Virus record (IMG/VR): IMGVR_UViG_3300042391_000634
Coordinates: 124,001 to 188,000 of that record
Strand: one strand, 5' to 3'
DNA length: 64,000 nucleotides
Source of the DNA: a virus
Position numbers and translations under genes: made by a program. The notes below the pieces were generated by a model. It was given only the letters and a program-made list of their open reading frames with translations. It was not told the DNA's origin and ran no database searches. Below are positions 17,405-25,682 of this stretch, in pieces; position 1 is the first letter of the stretch, and every line of letters begins with the position of its first letter.

Positions 17405-18096
17405 TATGTTGTTGGGTGTCTATTATATTCTTTTTTAGTATTATAACTATTTTTACCTGTATTTTCAGTTCTAGTTAATATATCTGTTTTAGAACCTATG
17501 GTTCCATTTTCATCTTTTTGTCCTTTACCATATTCATCACCGTCGGATAGGGCGTCGGGATTTTTACTATTATAAAGATTTTTTTTAGTAAATTTATTTT
17601 TAACTAAATTTTCTGTTCTTTTTAATATATCAGTTTTAGAACCGACTTCTCCTGTTTCACCTTTTTGCCCTTTACCAAATTCGTCACCATTAGATAATGC
17701 ATTAGGGTTATTAGTATTATATTGATTATTTTTACCGTAATGATTTTTACTCATTAATAAATTTCTGTTTGCAATATCAATAGAGGTTCCTATAGCGACA
17801 TTATCTTCTACTTGACCTCTACCTTTTTCATCTCCATCAGCTAACGCATTTGGATTTGTAATACCATATTGGTTATTTTCATTATATGAATTTCTTCCTA
17901 AACTTGAAATTCTATTTTGAATGTCTGTTGTTGAACCTACAGTGCCGGTGTCTCCCTTTTGTCCCTTACCTTTTTCATCTCCACTAGATAATGAGTTTAC
18001 ATTCTGACTATTGTATAGGTTTTTTTCACCATAAGAATTTCTTGTTACAGATTCTTTTCTAAATTGTTCTGATATTTGGTCTAATTTTGTTGCCAT
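17404..18096 (-). CDS. Protein of four 49-residue tandem repeats
   Basis: 230 residues: an 18-residue lead, four repeats of exactly 49 residues (19-67, 68-116, 117-165, 166-214) and a 16-residue partial repeat. Each has the pattern [RK]N-x-[YF]-x4-N-x-Y, N-P-[ND]-A-L-[SA]-x-GDE-x-G-[KR]-GQ, then GS-[KT]-TDI. The repeats are polar, almost free of hydrophobic core residues, and rich in Asn, Gly and Lys, so they probably form an extended or metal-binding chain; GDE and DxD-like positions could bind calcium. It lies in a run of head-type genes. Function unknown. Confidence 0.68.
   Translation of the reverse strand: MATKLDQISEQFRKESVTRNSYGEKNLYNSQNVNSLSSGDEKGKGQKGDTGTVGSTTDIQNRISSLGRNSYNENNQYGITNPNALADGDEKGRGQVEDNVAIGTSIDIANRNLLMSKNHYGKNNQYNTNNPNALSNGDEFGKGQKGETGEVGSKTDILKRTENLVKNKFTKKNLYNSKNPDALSDGDEYGKGQKDENGTIGSKTDILTRTENTGKNSYNTKKEYNRHPTT
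17455..18042 (-). repeat. 147-bp coding tandem repeats (4 copies)
   Basis: Four diverged 147-bp units encode the 49-residue repeats. They are protein repeats with no spacer pattern, so not a CRISPR array. Confidence 0.9.
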
Positions 18097-18097
18097 A

Positions 18098-18589
18098 TTA
18101 TAACATTAATTTTTTTATTCTTTCAAGTTGTTCAAATAACCCCGTTAATTTTATTGATGATATTGAATTTTTTTCTGAATTAGAATTAAATTTAAATGAA
18201 GGTAACCAACTTGATTTTTTTGTATGTTTCTTTAAGAAACTATTTTTTCTTTCTCCTGTGGTGCTTGAAATATCATCAGATTGTTTTCTACCTTCTTTTC
18301 TATTTTGTATTAAATCTCTTTCTCCTTGGAGATGTTGTTTAGACCAATTGTCCATTAAATCACCACCAGCCAAGTCATACCTAATTTTATCAGCAACTTT
18401 ATCCATACTTTGTATGTCATGAATAATACGTTTAAGTTGACCATATGTTACTTTTTTATCGGTTAAGAGTTTTTTAGCTCTCATTACCCCATGCATATTT
18501 TGACCGTTAAGACCTGTAACCGTGTGGTTGATCTTATCTAAAATGTTCTGTGGTAAATCAAAGTCCCTATTTTTTAACTCTTTATTCAT
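18098..18589 (-). CDS. Conserved phage protein of unknown function, basic
   Basis: 163 residues. The segment YGQLKRIIHDIQSMDKVADK followed by IRYDLAGGDLMDNW looks like a conserved helical domain (about residues 54-87). The following 50 residues are polar and basic, and the C-terminus GLFEQLERIKKLML forms a short amphipathic helix like the ends of the gp22 scaffold and the WYL-like protein. That tail might dock to the capsid or to a common partner. It overlaps the upstream gene by 8 bases and lies one base from the repeat gene. Confidence 0.6.
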   Translation of the reverse strand: MNKELKNRDFDLPQNILDKINHTVTGLNGQNMHGVMRAKKLLTDKKVTYGQLKRIIHDIQSMDKVADKIRYDLAGGDLMDNWSKQHLQGERDLIQNRKEGRKQSDDISSTTGERKNSFLKKHTKKSSWLPSFKFNSNSEKNSISSIKLTGLFEQLERIKKLML

Positions 18590-19337
18590 TATCGTCTTTA
18601 AGTCCTTTTAAAATATGGTCGGGTTTAAGACCATAAGTTTTCATACTATTTTTAAGTGATTTTATTTGTTTTGCAACTATTGGATTGATTTCAATTTCTT
18701 CAACCTCTTCTTCTTTAGATAATACATCGTTGTCTTTTCCTTTTTGTTTTAAAAGATTGTCAATGTATTCCTCCATGAATTTTTTAGGATTTTCAACCAA
18801 TCTTACTTTGTCTTCAGGTAAACTTGGGTCAAAACCTAATTGTTTTGCTCTTTCATCTCGTTCAACAGGATCTTCAATACCTAAATTTTCAAATTCACCT
18901 TCAGCATCCTCATAATCAACATTGTCAGAATGTAATAATTTATCAGCACCCAATACTTTACTCATATCAGATTCACCCCAATATCTTCTAAAACCCATAC
19001 CTAATTTTGGTGATATTGATGATTGTCCCGCACCTGTTAATGCCACTTCATCACTTGTTGAATTTGATGATATACCTTTAGTATTAAAATCTCCTGGTTT
19101 TTTACTCTTTGCAAAATTACCGGCAGCATCTACAATTTCATCAACCTCTTCTTCTTTTTCTACTTTATTAGGGATTTTATCATAATCTGTATCATCGGAG
19201 AATTCTTTAGCCCATTTTGACCATTTCTTCTTTTCTTTCTTGGGTTTACCCTTTTCATTCGCCTTAGCGTAGAAAAATCTTTGTTGTGCTTTTGAAGCAA
19301 ATTTCTCTTCAATTACCTGTTTTATAAAATTATTCAT
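18582..19337 (-). CDS. Candidate capsid-targeted protein, DUF3008-like N-terminus
   Basis: 251 residues, strongly charged. The N-terminus MNNFIKQVIEE|KFASKAQQRF has a short amphipathic helix ending in I-E-E, a prohead-protease-like site, then ASKAQQRFFYAKANEKGK, which recalls the short basic motif of DUF3008 proteins. The middle contains KLGMGFRRYWGESDMSKVLG and a very acidic stretch. It starts a leftward operon of five genes (19337-16670 with overlaps or 1-base gaps) and is preceded by a late-type element. Function unknown. Confidence 0.62.
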   Translation of the reverse strand: MNNFIKQVIEEKFASKAQQRFFYAKANEKGKPKKEKKKWSKWAKEFSDDTDYDKIPNKVEKEEEVDEIVDAAGNFAKSKKPGDFNTKGISSNSTSDEVALTGAGQSSISPKLGMGFRRYWGESDMSKVLGADKLLHSDNVDYEDAEGEFENLGIEDPVERDERAKQLGFDPSLPEDKVRLVENPKKFMEEYIDNLLKQKGKDNDVLSKEEEVEEIEINPIVAKQIKSLKNSMKTYGLKPDHILKGLKDDNE

Positions 19338-19352
19338 CTAAATGGACTTTTA

Positions 19353-19360
19353 TATAAATA
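19353..19360 (-). promoter_or_regulatory. Late-type element TATTTATA (divergent pair, left)
   Basis: Reads GATATTTATA on the minus strand, 15 bases upstream of the start at 19337. Its mirror partner lies at 19378 on the other strand. Confidence 0.62.
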
Positions 19361-19377
19361 TCAAATGTTATGAAAGA

Positions 19378-19385
19378 TATTTATA
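19378..19385 (+). promoter_or_regulatory. Late-type element TATTTATA (divergent pair, right)
   Basis: GATATTTATA ends 5 bases before the ATG at 19391 and lies inside the longer alternative frame from 19370, which favours the later start. Confidence 0.62.
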
Positions 19386-19390
19386 TTATA

Positions 19391-20929
19391 ATGAATAGAC
19401 AGAATATTTTAAACTATTACGGATCTAAATTGGATTTAAAGTTAGATTCATCGGAACTTTACGACTATCAGTTAACTACAAATGAGGTTGATTACGATAT
19501 AGATGTGTTAGATTTATCTACCCCAATCGTATATAGTGCACTTACAATTAACGATAGTTTAGAAGATTTGGGTTGCGCCAAAACAAGAATAACTCTTGTT
19601 GAGGATAACATAAATGATTTGTTAACTCCATATTCATATTTAGGATTATCAATGACTTTATCATATAATAATTTTGTTTCTTATTTTGGAACGGGTTATA
19701 CGTATACAATTTTAGATGGTAATAGATTTAAATTTACACTTTTAAACAATGAAAATCACTATTTTAAAATATACGGTTATAATCATACCGGTTTAACTTC
19801 TACAGTTTTATCAGGTTATACGGAATCAGAACTAATTTCAGGATTTACCACAAATGTTTACGTGGACAGAAGAAATATAGTAAATGTTTTTGCCTGTTCA
19901 TCACAAGCACCAAAAACAAACGTAAAACCTTGGGCGTTTAATTTTAATGAGGGTTTGGGAACCGATAAATGCACCCCAATATTAAAAAGAAGAACTGAAA
20001 AGGGATGGTCTTTGGATTTTATATTTAATAGAGAAAACTTATCTTGGTCAAATGGTAGTGTGTTTTATTATGTGGGTGTTAGAGGAGATAATGATATTGC
20101 CGATTATAGTGATAACAATTTATCTTTTGGATTTACATCAGATGGTAGAATTAAATGGACATCAAAACATTACTCAGGAACATGTGTAAATGATACATCA
20201 TATAATGAATCGTATTACACCTCGAGTGGACAAACTCCGACTTTATGTACAACGGGATTAACAAAAGATTTTAATGTTACAATTGTTTTTAATAGGTATA
20301 AACGTTACACCGATTGTGATATTGAAAATATGGGTGGACAAAATGATTTAATTATTGGTCCTCACCCTACGGATTATATTATTAATACTGGAGTCACTGC
20401 GGTTACATCTACTCAAGTAGTAACAGGATATTTGATTACGAACTCTTTAGATGTTTTAACAGGTGCAACACCTGTATATCAATATATTGAAACATTAAAT
20501 AAAAAATGGTCAGACGAAAGAGATAGAAGATTAGGAACCCTAAAAATATATTTAAATGGAAATTTAGTTTATAAATTAGAAGATTGGGAAGAGGTTATTC
20601 CTTCAAAAAGGGGAGAACAACCGTTTATTCAATCTTGGGGAGGGGGAACCGGATTAATGGGTGGAGTTCATGAAGGTGTTTGTTGTTTTAATATTAAATC
20701 AATAAAATATTATGAGGAACCATTAGATTTTATTCACGTTAAACATAACTTTATAACAAGATTAGATAACTTTGATTTTGAAATATGTAATGCACCTTGT
20801 GTGGATGATGTATATCAATATGTCCCACCAACCGCAACACCTACCCCTGTACCAACTAGTACCCCAACTCCAACCCCAACATCAACCCCAACTCCCACTC
20901 CAACGGCAACGCCTACACCGACAATATAA
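19391..20929 (+). CDS. Tail fibre / adhesin-like protein with Pro-Thr tail
   Basis: 512 residues from 19391; an in-frame ATG at 19370 is possible but overlaps the late element. The central part (WSLDFIFNRENLSWSNGSVF, YYVGVRG, SFGFTSDGRIKWTSKHYSG and LGTLKIYLNGNLVYKLEDWE) has the strand pattern of a concanavalin/LamG-like lectin sandwich, suggesting carbohydrate binding. The last 35 residues are PT repeats (TPTPTPTS) that look like an extended stalk or linker. It is the first gene of a rightward run of surface-type genes. Exact fibre role is inferred. Confidence 0.6.
   Translation: MNRQNILNYYGSKLDLKLDSSELYDYQLTTNEVDYDIDVLDLSTPIVYSALTINDSLEDLGCAKTRITLVEDNINDLLTPYSYLGLSMTLSYNNFVSYFGTGYTYTILDGNRFKFTLLNNENHYFKIYGYNHTGLTSTVLSGYTESELISGFTTNVYVDRRNIVNVFACSSQAPKTNVKPWAFNFNEGLGTDKCTPILKRRTEKGWSLDFIFNRENLSWSNGSVFYYVGVRGDNDIADYSDNNLSFGFTSDGRIKWTSKHYSGTCVNDTSYNESYYTSSGQTPTLCTTGLTKDFNVTIVFNRYKRYTDCDIENMGGQNDLIIGPHPTDYIINTGVTAVTSTQVVTGYLITNSLDVLTGATPVYQYIETLNKKWSDERDRRLGTLKIYLNGNLVYKLEDWEEVIPSKRGEQPFIQSWGGGTGLMGGVHEGVCCFNIKSIKYYEEPLDFIHVKHNFITRLDNFDFEICNAPCVDDVYQYVPPTATPTPVPTSTPTPTPTSTPTPTPTATPTPTI
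20823..20926 (+). repeat. Pro-Thr coding low-complexity repeat
   Basis: Repeats of ACCCCAACT/ACTCCAACC type encode alternating Pro and Thr at the end of the fibre-like gene. Slippage could vary its length. Confidence 0.9.
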
Positions 20930-20987
20930 TTTACACCTACATCAAGGAAAATTCATATAAAAAAAATAAAAAAGACAAAAATAAAAG

Positions 20988-20995
20988 TATTTATA
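20988..20995 (+). promoter_or_regulatory. Late-type element TATTTATA
   Basis: GTATTTATA ends 7 bases before the ATG at 21003. Confidence 0.6.
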
Positions 20996-21002
20996 TAACA
21001 TA

Positions 21003-21872
21003 ATGGCAACAACAAGACCCTTCGCATACAACACAGGATCCACCATAGATGGAACAACACAAATTGGAAACATCGCAATAGGTGTTTCAGATCAAGATTA
21101 TTCACAAAATCCAGGTGGGGTTAAATGGTGGATGGGACCTGACGAAGATTTGGGTTATGTTATTGCATACGAGGTACCAACAGGAGATCAACCAACACAA
21201 GTTGAGGTGGATGCGTACCTTAATTTTTGGAGATCAACAAGTTTAACGGATCAATCTTTAGTTGATTTATTAAACTCAATACCACCTACAAATGGTTTAC
21301 CATTATTTACAAATAAAACAGACGCATTAGATTGGTTAAATACTAATGGATATTTTACATCATATTCAAGTTTTGGTAGTTCAGGATTTCAATGGATGAC
21401 TATTAACTCAATTACCGATACAACCGCATCAGGTGTAGGTCAAAACGGCATCACAGTTACAATTACACAAGACAATGGAGGTATGGAAACGGAGAATGGT
21501 ATGTACAGCCCAACGACATTTCCAGAACAATACGGGGTTCCACTAAATGGTAATCAAATCCGAAACACTAAAGATGGTGTATTTACGGCAACATTTAGTC
21601 AACCTGTTTTAAATCCACTAATTGCATTTGCTAGTGTAGGTAATCCAAATTTATCAGTTCCAGTTCAATCAACTTTACCGTTTACTCCAATTTGGGAGCA
21701 GTCAACAACTTATCAAAACGCATCAGGTCCAACTCAATACACTCAATTCACAGGACAAGAAGGATTCAATATTATTCGAATAGATGGTACTGTAAGTAGC
21801 GTATCTTTTTTATATACAGTTGAGGAATATTATTGCACAGTTTGTTTTGGATTTGTAGATCAGAACTCGTAA
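21003..21872 (+). CDS. Probable tail fibre or surface structural protein
   Basis: 289 residues. The N-terminal part (PFAYNTGSTIDGTTQIGNIA ... GGVKWWMGPDEDLGYVIAYE) is a domain I have seen repeated in virion proteins of Bacteroidota phages. The C-terminal half (GVFTATFSQPVLNPLIAFAS and FNIIRIDGTVSSVSFLYTVE) is beta-rich and lectin-like. It sits alone between two late-type elements, next to the LamG-like protein and the BppU-like protein, consistent with a receptor-binding or decoration role. Confidence 0.58.
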   Translation: MATTRPFAYNTGSTIDGTTQIGNIAIGVSDQDYSQNPGGVKWWMGPDEDLGYVIAYEVPTGDQPTQVEVDAYLNFWRSTSLTDQSLVDLLNSIPPTNGLPLFTNKTDALDWLNTNGYFTSYSSFGSSGFQWMTINSITDTTASGVGQNGITVTITQDNGGMETENGMYSPTTFPEQYGVPLNGNQIRNTKDGVFTATFSQPVLNPLIAFASVGNPNLSVPVQSTLPFTPIWEQSTTYQNASGPTQYTQFTGQEGFNIIRIDGTVSSVSFLYTVEEYYCTVCFGFVDQNS

Positions 21873-21878
21873 TAGTTG

Positions 21879-21886
21879 TATTTATA
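21879..21886 (+). promoter_or_regulatory. Late-type element TATTTATA
   Basis: GTATTTATA ends 4 bases before the ATG at 21891. Confidence 0.6.
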
Positions 21887-21890
21887 ACAT

Positions 21891-22262
21891 ATGGAATTTC
21901 ACATAAGACAAGGGGCAACTGACCCAATATTAAAAATGAGAATGATTGACGACGGTAAAAACGATAAGTCATCATTTAATGAAATGTTAGCCACAGGTTC
22001 AACAATTACATTTGAAATGTCCGATGTAACAACTGGGGAGCCTATGGTTGTAGGTGGGGAATGTTTATTAACCAATAGGGTAAAGAAATATGATTATACA
22101 ACAGATGAGAATTATATTACATATAGATTCACAGAAGAACAAACATCACAAGTAGGAAGATTTGAGGGTAAGATTACGGTTCAATTTAAAGACACTAATC
22201 AAAACCCAACAACCAAACTTATTCTACCAATTAAAGAAAAACTTTACATTAATATTTTTTAA
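21891..22262 (+). CDS. BppU N-terminal-domain-like baseplate protein
   Basis: 123 residues. FHIRQGATDPILKMRMIDDG near the start, GSTITFEMSDVTTGEPMV in the middle and SQVGRFEGKITVQFKDTNQN near the end follow the order of the BppU_N Ig-like domain that anchors receptor-binding proteins to baseplates in other phages. Only the anchor domain is present; the receptor-binding part would be another chain, perhaps one of the two fibre-like proteins upstream. Confidence 0.58.
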   Translation: MEFHIRQGATDPILKMRMIDDGKNDKSSFNEMLATGSTITFEMSDVTTGEPMVVGGECLLTNRVKKYDYTTDENYITYRFTEEQTSQVGRFEGKITVQFKDTNQNPTTKLILPIKEKLYINIF

Positions 22263-22304
22263 TACCCTATTTTTTAATTATAATTTATTAAAATTAAAAA
22301 ATAA

Positions 22305-22685
22305 ATGTCAAATCCAATTAACGAAAGTGGTTCAAAACTAGAAGATTTAGTGGAGGGATTTTTATTTAAAAATAATTATAAATTTATTGATGGAGGTAGT
22401 ATAGATATAGATTTTATTATTGAAACAAGAAATGAAAGGATATATGTTGATTGCACCAATCAAAACACAGAAGGGAGTGTTATAGATAAATTACCTCACA
22501 AAATTTACAAATATTATAAAAAACATAAAATGAATGATTTTTATATTATTAGAGGATTATATAAAAATTTTCCAAAATCCGTATTTGAACATATTAATTT
22601 TTTAGAGGATTATTTTAATTTTAAAGTAATAATATTAACATATGATGAATTTATTGAGATGTTAATAAATAAAAATATGATATAA
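22305..22685 (+). CDS. PD-(D/E)XK nuclease-fold-like protein with altered active site
   Basis: 126 residues. GSKLEDLVEGFLFKNNYKFI (about 9-28) offers the helix with acidic residue, SIDIDFIIETRNERIYVDCT the strand pair that normally carries D ... E-x-K, and QNTEGSVIDKLPHKIYKYYK the following helix with the G-S-V-x-x-K-L pattern of the superfamily. The expected E-x-K is D-C-T here, so catalysis is doubtful. It might bind DNA or protect against a host enzyme. Leader A/T-rich, no late-type element; it could be early. Confidence 0.5.
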   Translation: MSNPINESGSKLEDLVEGFLFKNNYKFIDGGSIDIDFIIETRNERIYVDCTNQNTEGSVIDKLPHKIYKYYKKHKMNDFYIIRGLYKNFPKSVFEHINFLEDYFNFKVIILTYDEFIEMLINKNMI

Positions 22686-22737
22686 TTTTTTATTCCTCCT
22701 TTTTTTTCTTATACTTATTAATGTAAACAAGGCAAAC

Positions 22738-22752
22738 TGTGATTTAATCACA
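22738..22752 (+). promoter_or_regulatory. Palindrome TGTGATTTAATCACA before DNA polymerase
   Basis: Two 6-base arms around a TTA centre, ending 32 bases before the polymerase ATG. It could be a repressor operator, or an RNA hairpin for polymerase autoregulation as T4 gp43 does. The 99-bp gap holds nothing else clear. Confidence 0.5.
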
Positions 22753-22784
22753 AGCTAATACGTCACATTAAAAAAATATAAAAC

Positions 22785-25682
22785 ATGAAAGAGGTTATCT
22801 CTCAGGAGGTTATTGAAGGCTTCCTCAATGGTGGAGACGATGAAATGTATATCGTCGGAGTTGAATACGACTACCCAACCAACACAATTTACAAGATTAT
22901 ACAAGACCCAATTGAGGGTAAAATTATTAAAACTGATACATTTACTCCGTTTTTATGGGTAGGTGATTTAACAGGTTTAAATTTCTATAACAACTCAAAA
23001 GCCATGCAAAAGAAACGTATGGGTGAGTTTGGTATATTAATTGAAAAGTTAGATACACATAATAACGAACGTTTAGAAAATGGTATGACCCATATCGTTA
23101 AGAGTATTAAATCTTATACGGATTTAGTTTCGTTTTTTAGAATGGGTGGATTGAATCCTTGGGACGAAAAAGTTAGACATAATTTTACAATCTTAAACCC
23201 TGTTGAACAATACCTTATACAAAAGAAAAAAAGATTATTTAAAGGTATTGATGAGTATAGTGGTGTGAATAGATTTGTGTTTGATATTGAAACCACAGGT
23301 CTTGACCCTGAAACTTGCGTTATTATATTAATTGGGGTTAAGGATAACCGTGGTATGAATGAAACTATATCAGCGTTCGGTGAAAATGGAGAAAAGAAAT
23401 GTATTGAAAGATTTTTCAAATATATAAAAGATTTAAAACCAACCATTGTTGCAGGATATAACTCTGCCTTCTTTGACTGGCCCTTTATTTTAAAACGTGC
23501 TGAAATACTTGGTGTCGATGTTGATGGTTTAACACAAATCTTTACATCTCAAGGAATGAAAGAGAAAGAAGGTATGTTAAAACTTGCCAATGAGGTTGAA
23601 CCATATAAACAACACGTTATATGGGGATTTAATATTATTGATATTGCACATTCTGTAAGACGCGCTCAAGCGATTAATTCTGAAATTAAATCTTGGGGAT
23701 TAAAATATATTACAACATATTTGGAAAAAGAAAAACCTAATCGGGTTTATGTTGAAGGTTCTAAAATTTCAAAAATATATTTGGATAATGAAAGTTATTA
23801 TGTAAATCCAAAGACAGGTGGATATAAACAAATTGGAGAACCTGGAACAGAAAATTTAACACAAAAATATCCAGGTAAGTATGAGATATGGACAGGTAGA
23901 AAAATTGTAGAACAATATCTAGATGATGACTTGTATGAAACAATGGTTGTAGATGATTCATTCTCTCAATCAACATTTTTACTATCAAAACTCGTTCCTA
24001 CAACGTATGAAAGAATTGCCACAATGGGAACCGCAACACTATGGAAAATAATAATGTTAGCTTGGTCTTATGAAAATAATTTAGCAATACCAGCAAAAGA
24101 TGAGAAACGTGCTTTCACGGGAGGTTTATCTCGTTTATTAAATGTTGGGTTTGCAAAGAACATTGTTAAGTTTGACTATGCGTCACTTTACCCATCTATT
24201 CAATTAGTTTATGATGTGTTTCCCGCTTGTGATGTAATGGGTGTTCAAAAATCAATGTTAAAATATTTCCGTGATATTCGTATTAAATATAAACATCTTG
24301 CGGGTTCGTTAGCAAAAACAAATCCCGTTGAAGCTGAGATGTATGATAGAAAACAATTACCAATTAAGATTTTTATCAACGCATATTTTGGTAGTTTATC
24401 CGCTCCACACGTATTCCCTTGGGGAGAAATGGATTCAGGTGAAACCATTACCTGTATTGGTCGTCAGTGTTTAAGAATGATGATTATGTTCTATATGAAG
24501 AAAGGATATAAACCACTTGTAATGGATACGGATGGTGTGAACTTTGAAACACCTGAAGGAATTGAAAATACAAAGTATATCGGTAAAGGATTAAATGAAT
24601 TGGTTATAGAAGGAAAAGAATATTCAGGTATTGAAGCAGATACCGCAGAGTTTAATGATATATTCATGAGAAATGAAATGGGGTTAGATATTGATTATGT
24701 TGCACCGGCTTGTATTAATGTTTCTCGTAAGAACTATATTATTAAGATGATGAAGAAAGGTAAAGAGAAAATTAAATTAACAGGTAATACAATTAAATCT
24801 AAAAAGTTACAAACATATGTGGTGGAATTTTTAGATGAAGGATTAAAGTATTTGTTAAATGGTGATGGACATTCTTTTGTGGAATTATATTATGATTATG
24901 TAAGTAAAATATTTGAGAAAGAAATACCATTGTCTAAAATGGCAAACAAAGCACGTGTTAAACAAAGTGTTAATGAATACAAAAAGTATGTAACGAAAAC
25001 TACTAAAGCTGGTTCATTAATGTCTCGTCAAGCACATATGGAATTAATTATGAATAATAATTATCCCGCAGGTTTAGGAGATACAATTTATTATATTAAT
25101 AACGGAGTAAAAAAATCATCAGGCGACGTTCAGAAAATAACTAAACCAACAAAGAAACAACAAGAAGAGTTTACGGCGAAGAACGGATATCCAATGCCCG
25201 ATAATTTTATTGAGGTTAATTGTTATATGATTGATGAAAAGGAAATAACAAATAATCCAGATTTAAAAGGTGATTATAATGTTCCTCGTTATTTAAACAT
25301 TTTTAATAAACGTGTAGAACCATTATTAGTTGTTTTCAATCCAGCAATTAGAGAAGATATATTAATTGAAGACCCAAAAGATAGACAATACTTTACAAAG
25401 GCACAATGTGATTTAGTTAATGGTTTTCCATTAAAAGAAGAAGGTCAAGATAAGTTAGATGAGGTTATGACTTTATCTGATAGTGAGGTTATATTTTGGA
25501 ATAAAGTTCAAAGAGACCCTTTCTTTATGTATGTAGAAAATAGTTTAGAACTTGCTGACCAATATTGGGTGGAACATAATAGAAAAGTTGTTACACTACA
25601 AGCTGAAAGTATTAAATCTAATGAAGAAGAAATAATCGAGAATAACAATCACGATTATGCGTTTCACGCAATAGAAATTTAG
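22785..25682 (+). CDS. 43: DNA polymerase, family B, gp43-type
   Basis: Replicative polymerase with 3'-5' proofreading; 965 residues against 898 in T4. Exo I is FVFDIETTGLDPE (about 163-175) and Exo II VAGYNSAFFDWPFI (about 221). Motif A is FDYASLYPSIQ (about 463), motif B LPIKIFINAYFGS (about 524), and motif C reads VMDTDGVNF (about 577-586), with DTDG instead of the usual GDTDS. The two catalytic Asp residues remain. Its stop overlaps the convergent neck-protein gene by 4 bases. No late-type element is present, fitting early or middle expression. Confidence 0.95.
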   Translation: MKEVISQEVIEGFLNGGDDEMYIVGVEYDYPTNTIYKIIQDPIEGKIIKTDTFTPFLWVGDLTGLNFYNNSKAMQKKRMGEFGILIEKLDTHNNERLENGMTHIVKSIKSYTDLVSFFRMGGLNPWDEKVRHNFTILNPVEQYLIQKKKRLFKGIDEYSGVNRFVFDIETTGLDPETCVIILIGVKDNRGMNETISAFGENGEKKCIERFFKYIKDLKPTIVAGYNSAFFDWPFILKRAEILGVDVDGLTQIFTSQGMKEKEGMLKLANEVEPYKQHVIWGFNIIDIAHSVRRAQAINSEIKSWGLKYITTYLEKEKPNRVYVEGSKISKIYLDNESYYVNPKTGGYKQIGEPGTENLTQKYPGKYEIWTGRKIVEQYLDDDLYETMVVDDSFSQSTFLLSKLVPTTYERIATMGTATLWKIIMLAWSYENNLAIPAKDEKRAFTGGLSRLLNVGFAKNIVKFDYASLYPSIQLVYDVFPACDVMGVQKSMLKYFRDIRIKYKHLAGSLAKTNPVEAEMYDRKQLPIKIFINAYFGSLSAPHVFPWGEMDSGETITCIGRQCLRMMIMFYMKKGYKPLVMDTDGVNFETPEGIENTKYIGKGLNELVIEGKEYSGIEADTAEFNDIFMRNEMGLDIDYVAPACINVSRKNYIIKMMKKGKEKIKLTGNTIKSKKLQTYVVEFLDEGLKYLLNGDGHSFVELYYDYVSKIFEKEIPLSKMANKARVKQSVNEYKKYVTKTTKAGSLMSRQAHMELIMNNNYPAGLGDTIYYINNGVKKSSGDVQKITKPTKKQQEEFTAKNGYPMPDNFIEVNCYMIDEKEITNNPDLKGDYNVPRYLNIFNKRVEPLLVVFNPAIREDILIEDPKDRQYFTKAQCDLVNGFPLKEEGQDKLDEVMTLSDSEVIFWNKVQRDPFFMYVENSLELADQYWVEHNRKVVTLQAESIKSNEEEIIENNNHDYAFHAIEI

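Noticed and set aside
17455-18042. Regular 147-bp repeats as a possible CRISPR array
   Set aside because: The repeats are diverged, in frame and lack constant repeat/variable spacer structure.
19370-19390. Earlier ATG for the fibre-like gene at 19370
   Set aside because: It lies upstream of and includes the TATTTATA element, which elsewhere sits outside coding sequence; ATG 19391 has the usual 5-base spacing.
20772-20960. Open frame rich in Gln, Pro and His overlapping the fibre gene end
   Set aside because: It is the shifted reading of the Pro-Thr repeat and has no independent support.
22738-22752. CRP binding site before the polymerase gene
   Set aside because: Spacing between TGTGA and TCACA is 5 instead of 6 bases, and such a host regulator is not expected here; kept only as a generic operator or hairpin.
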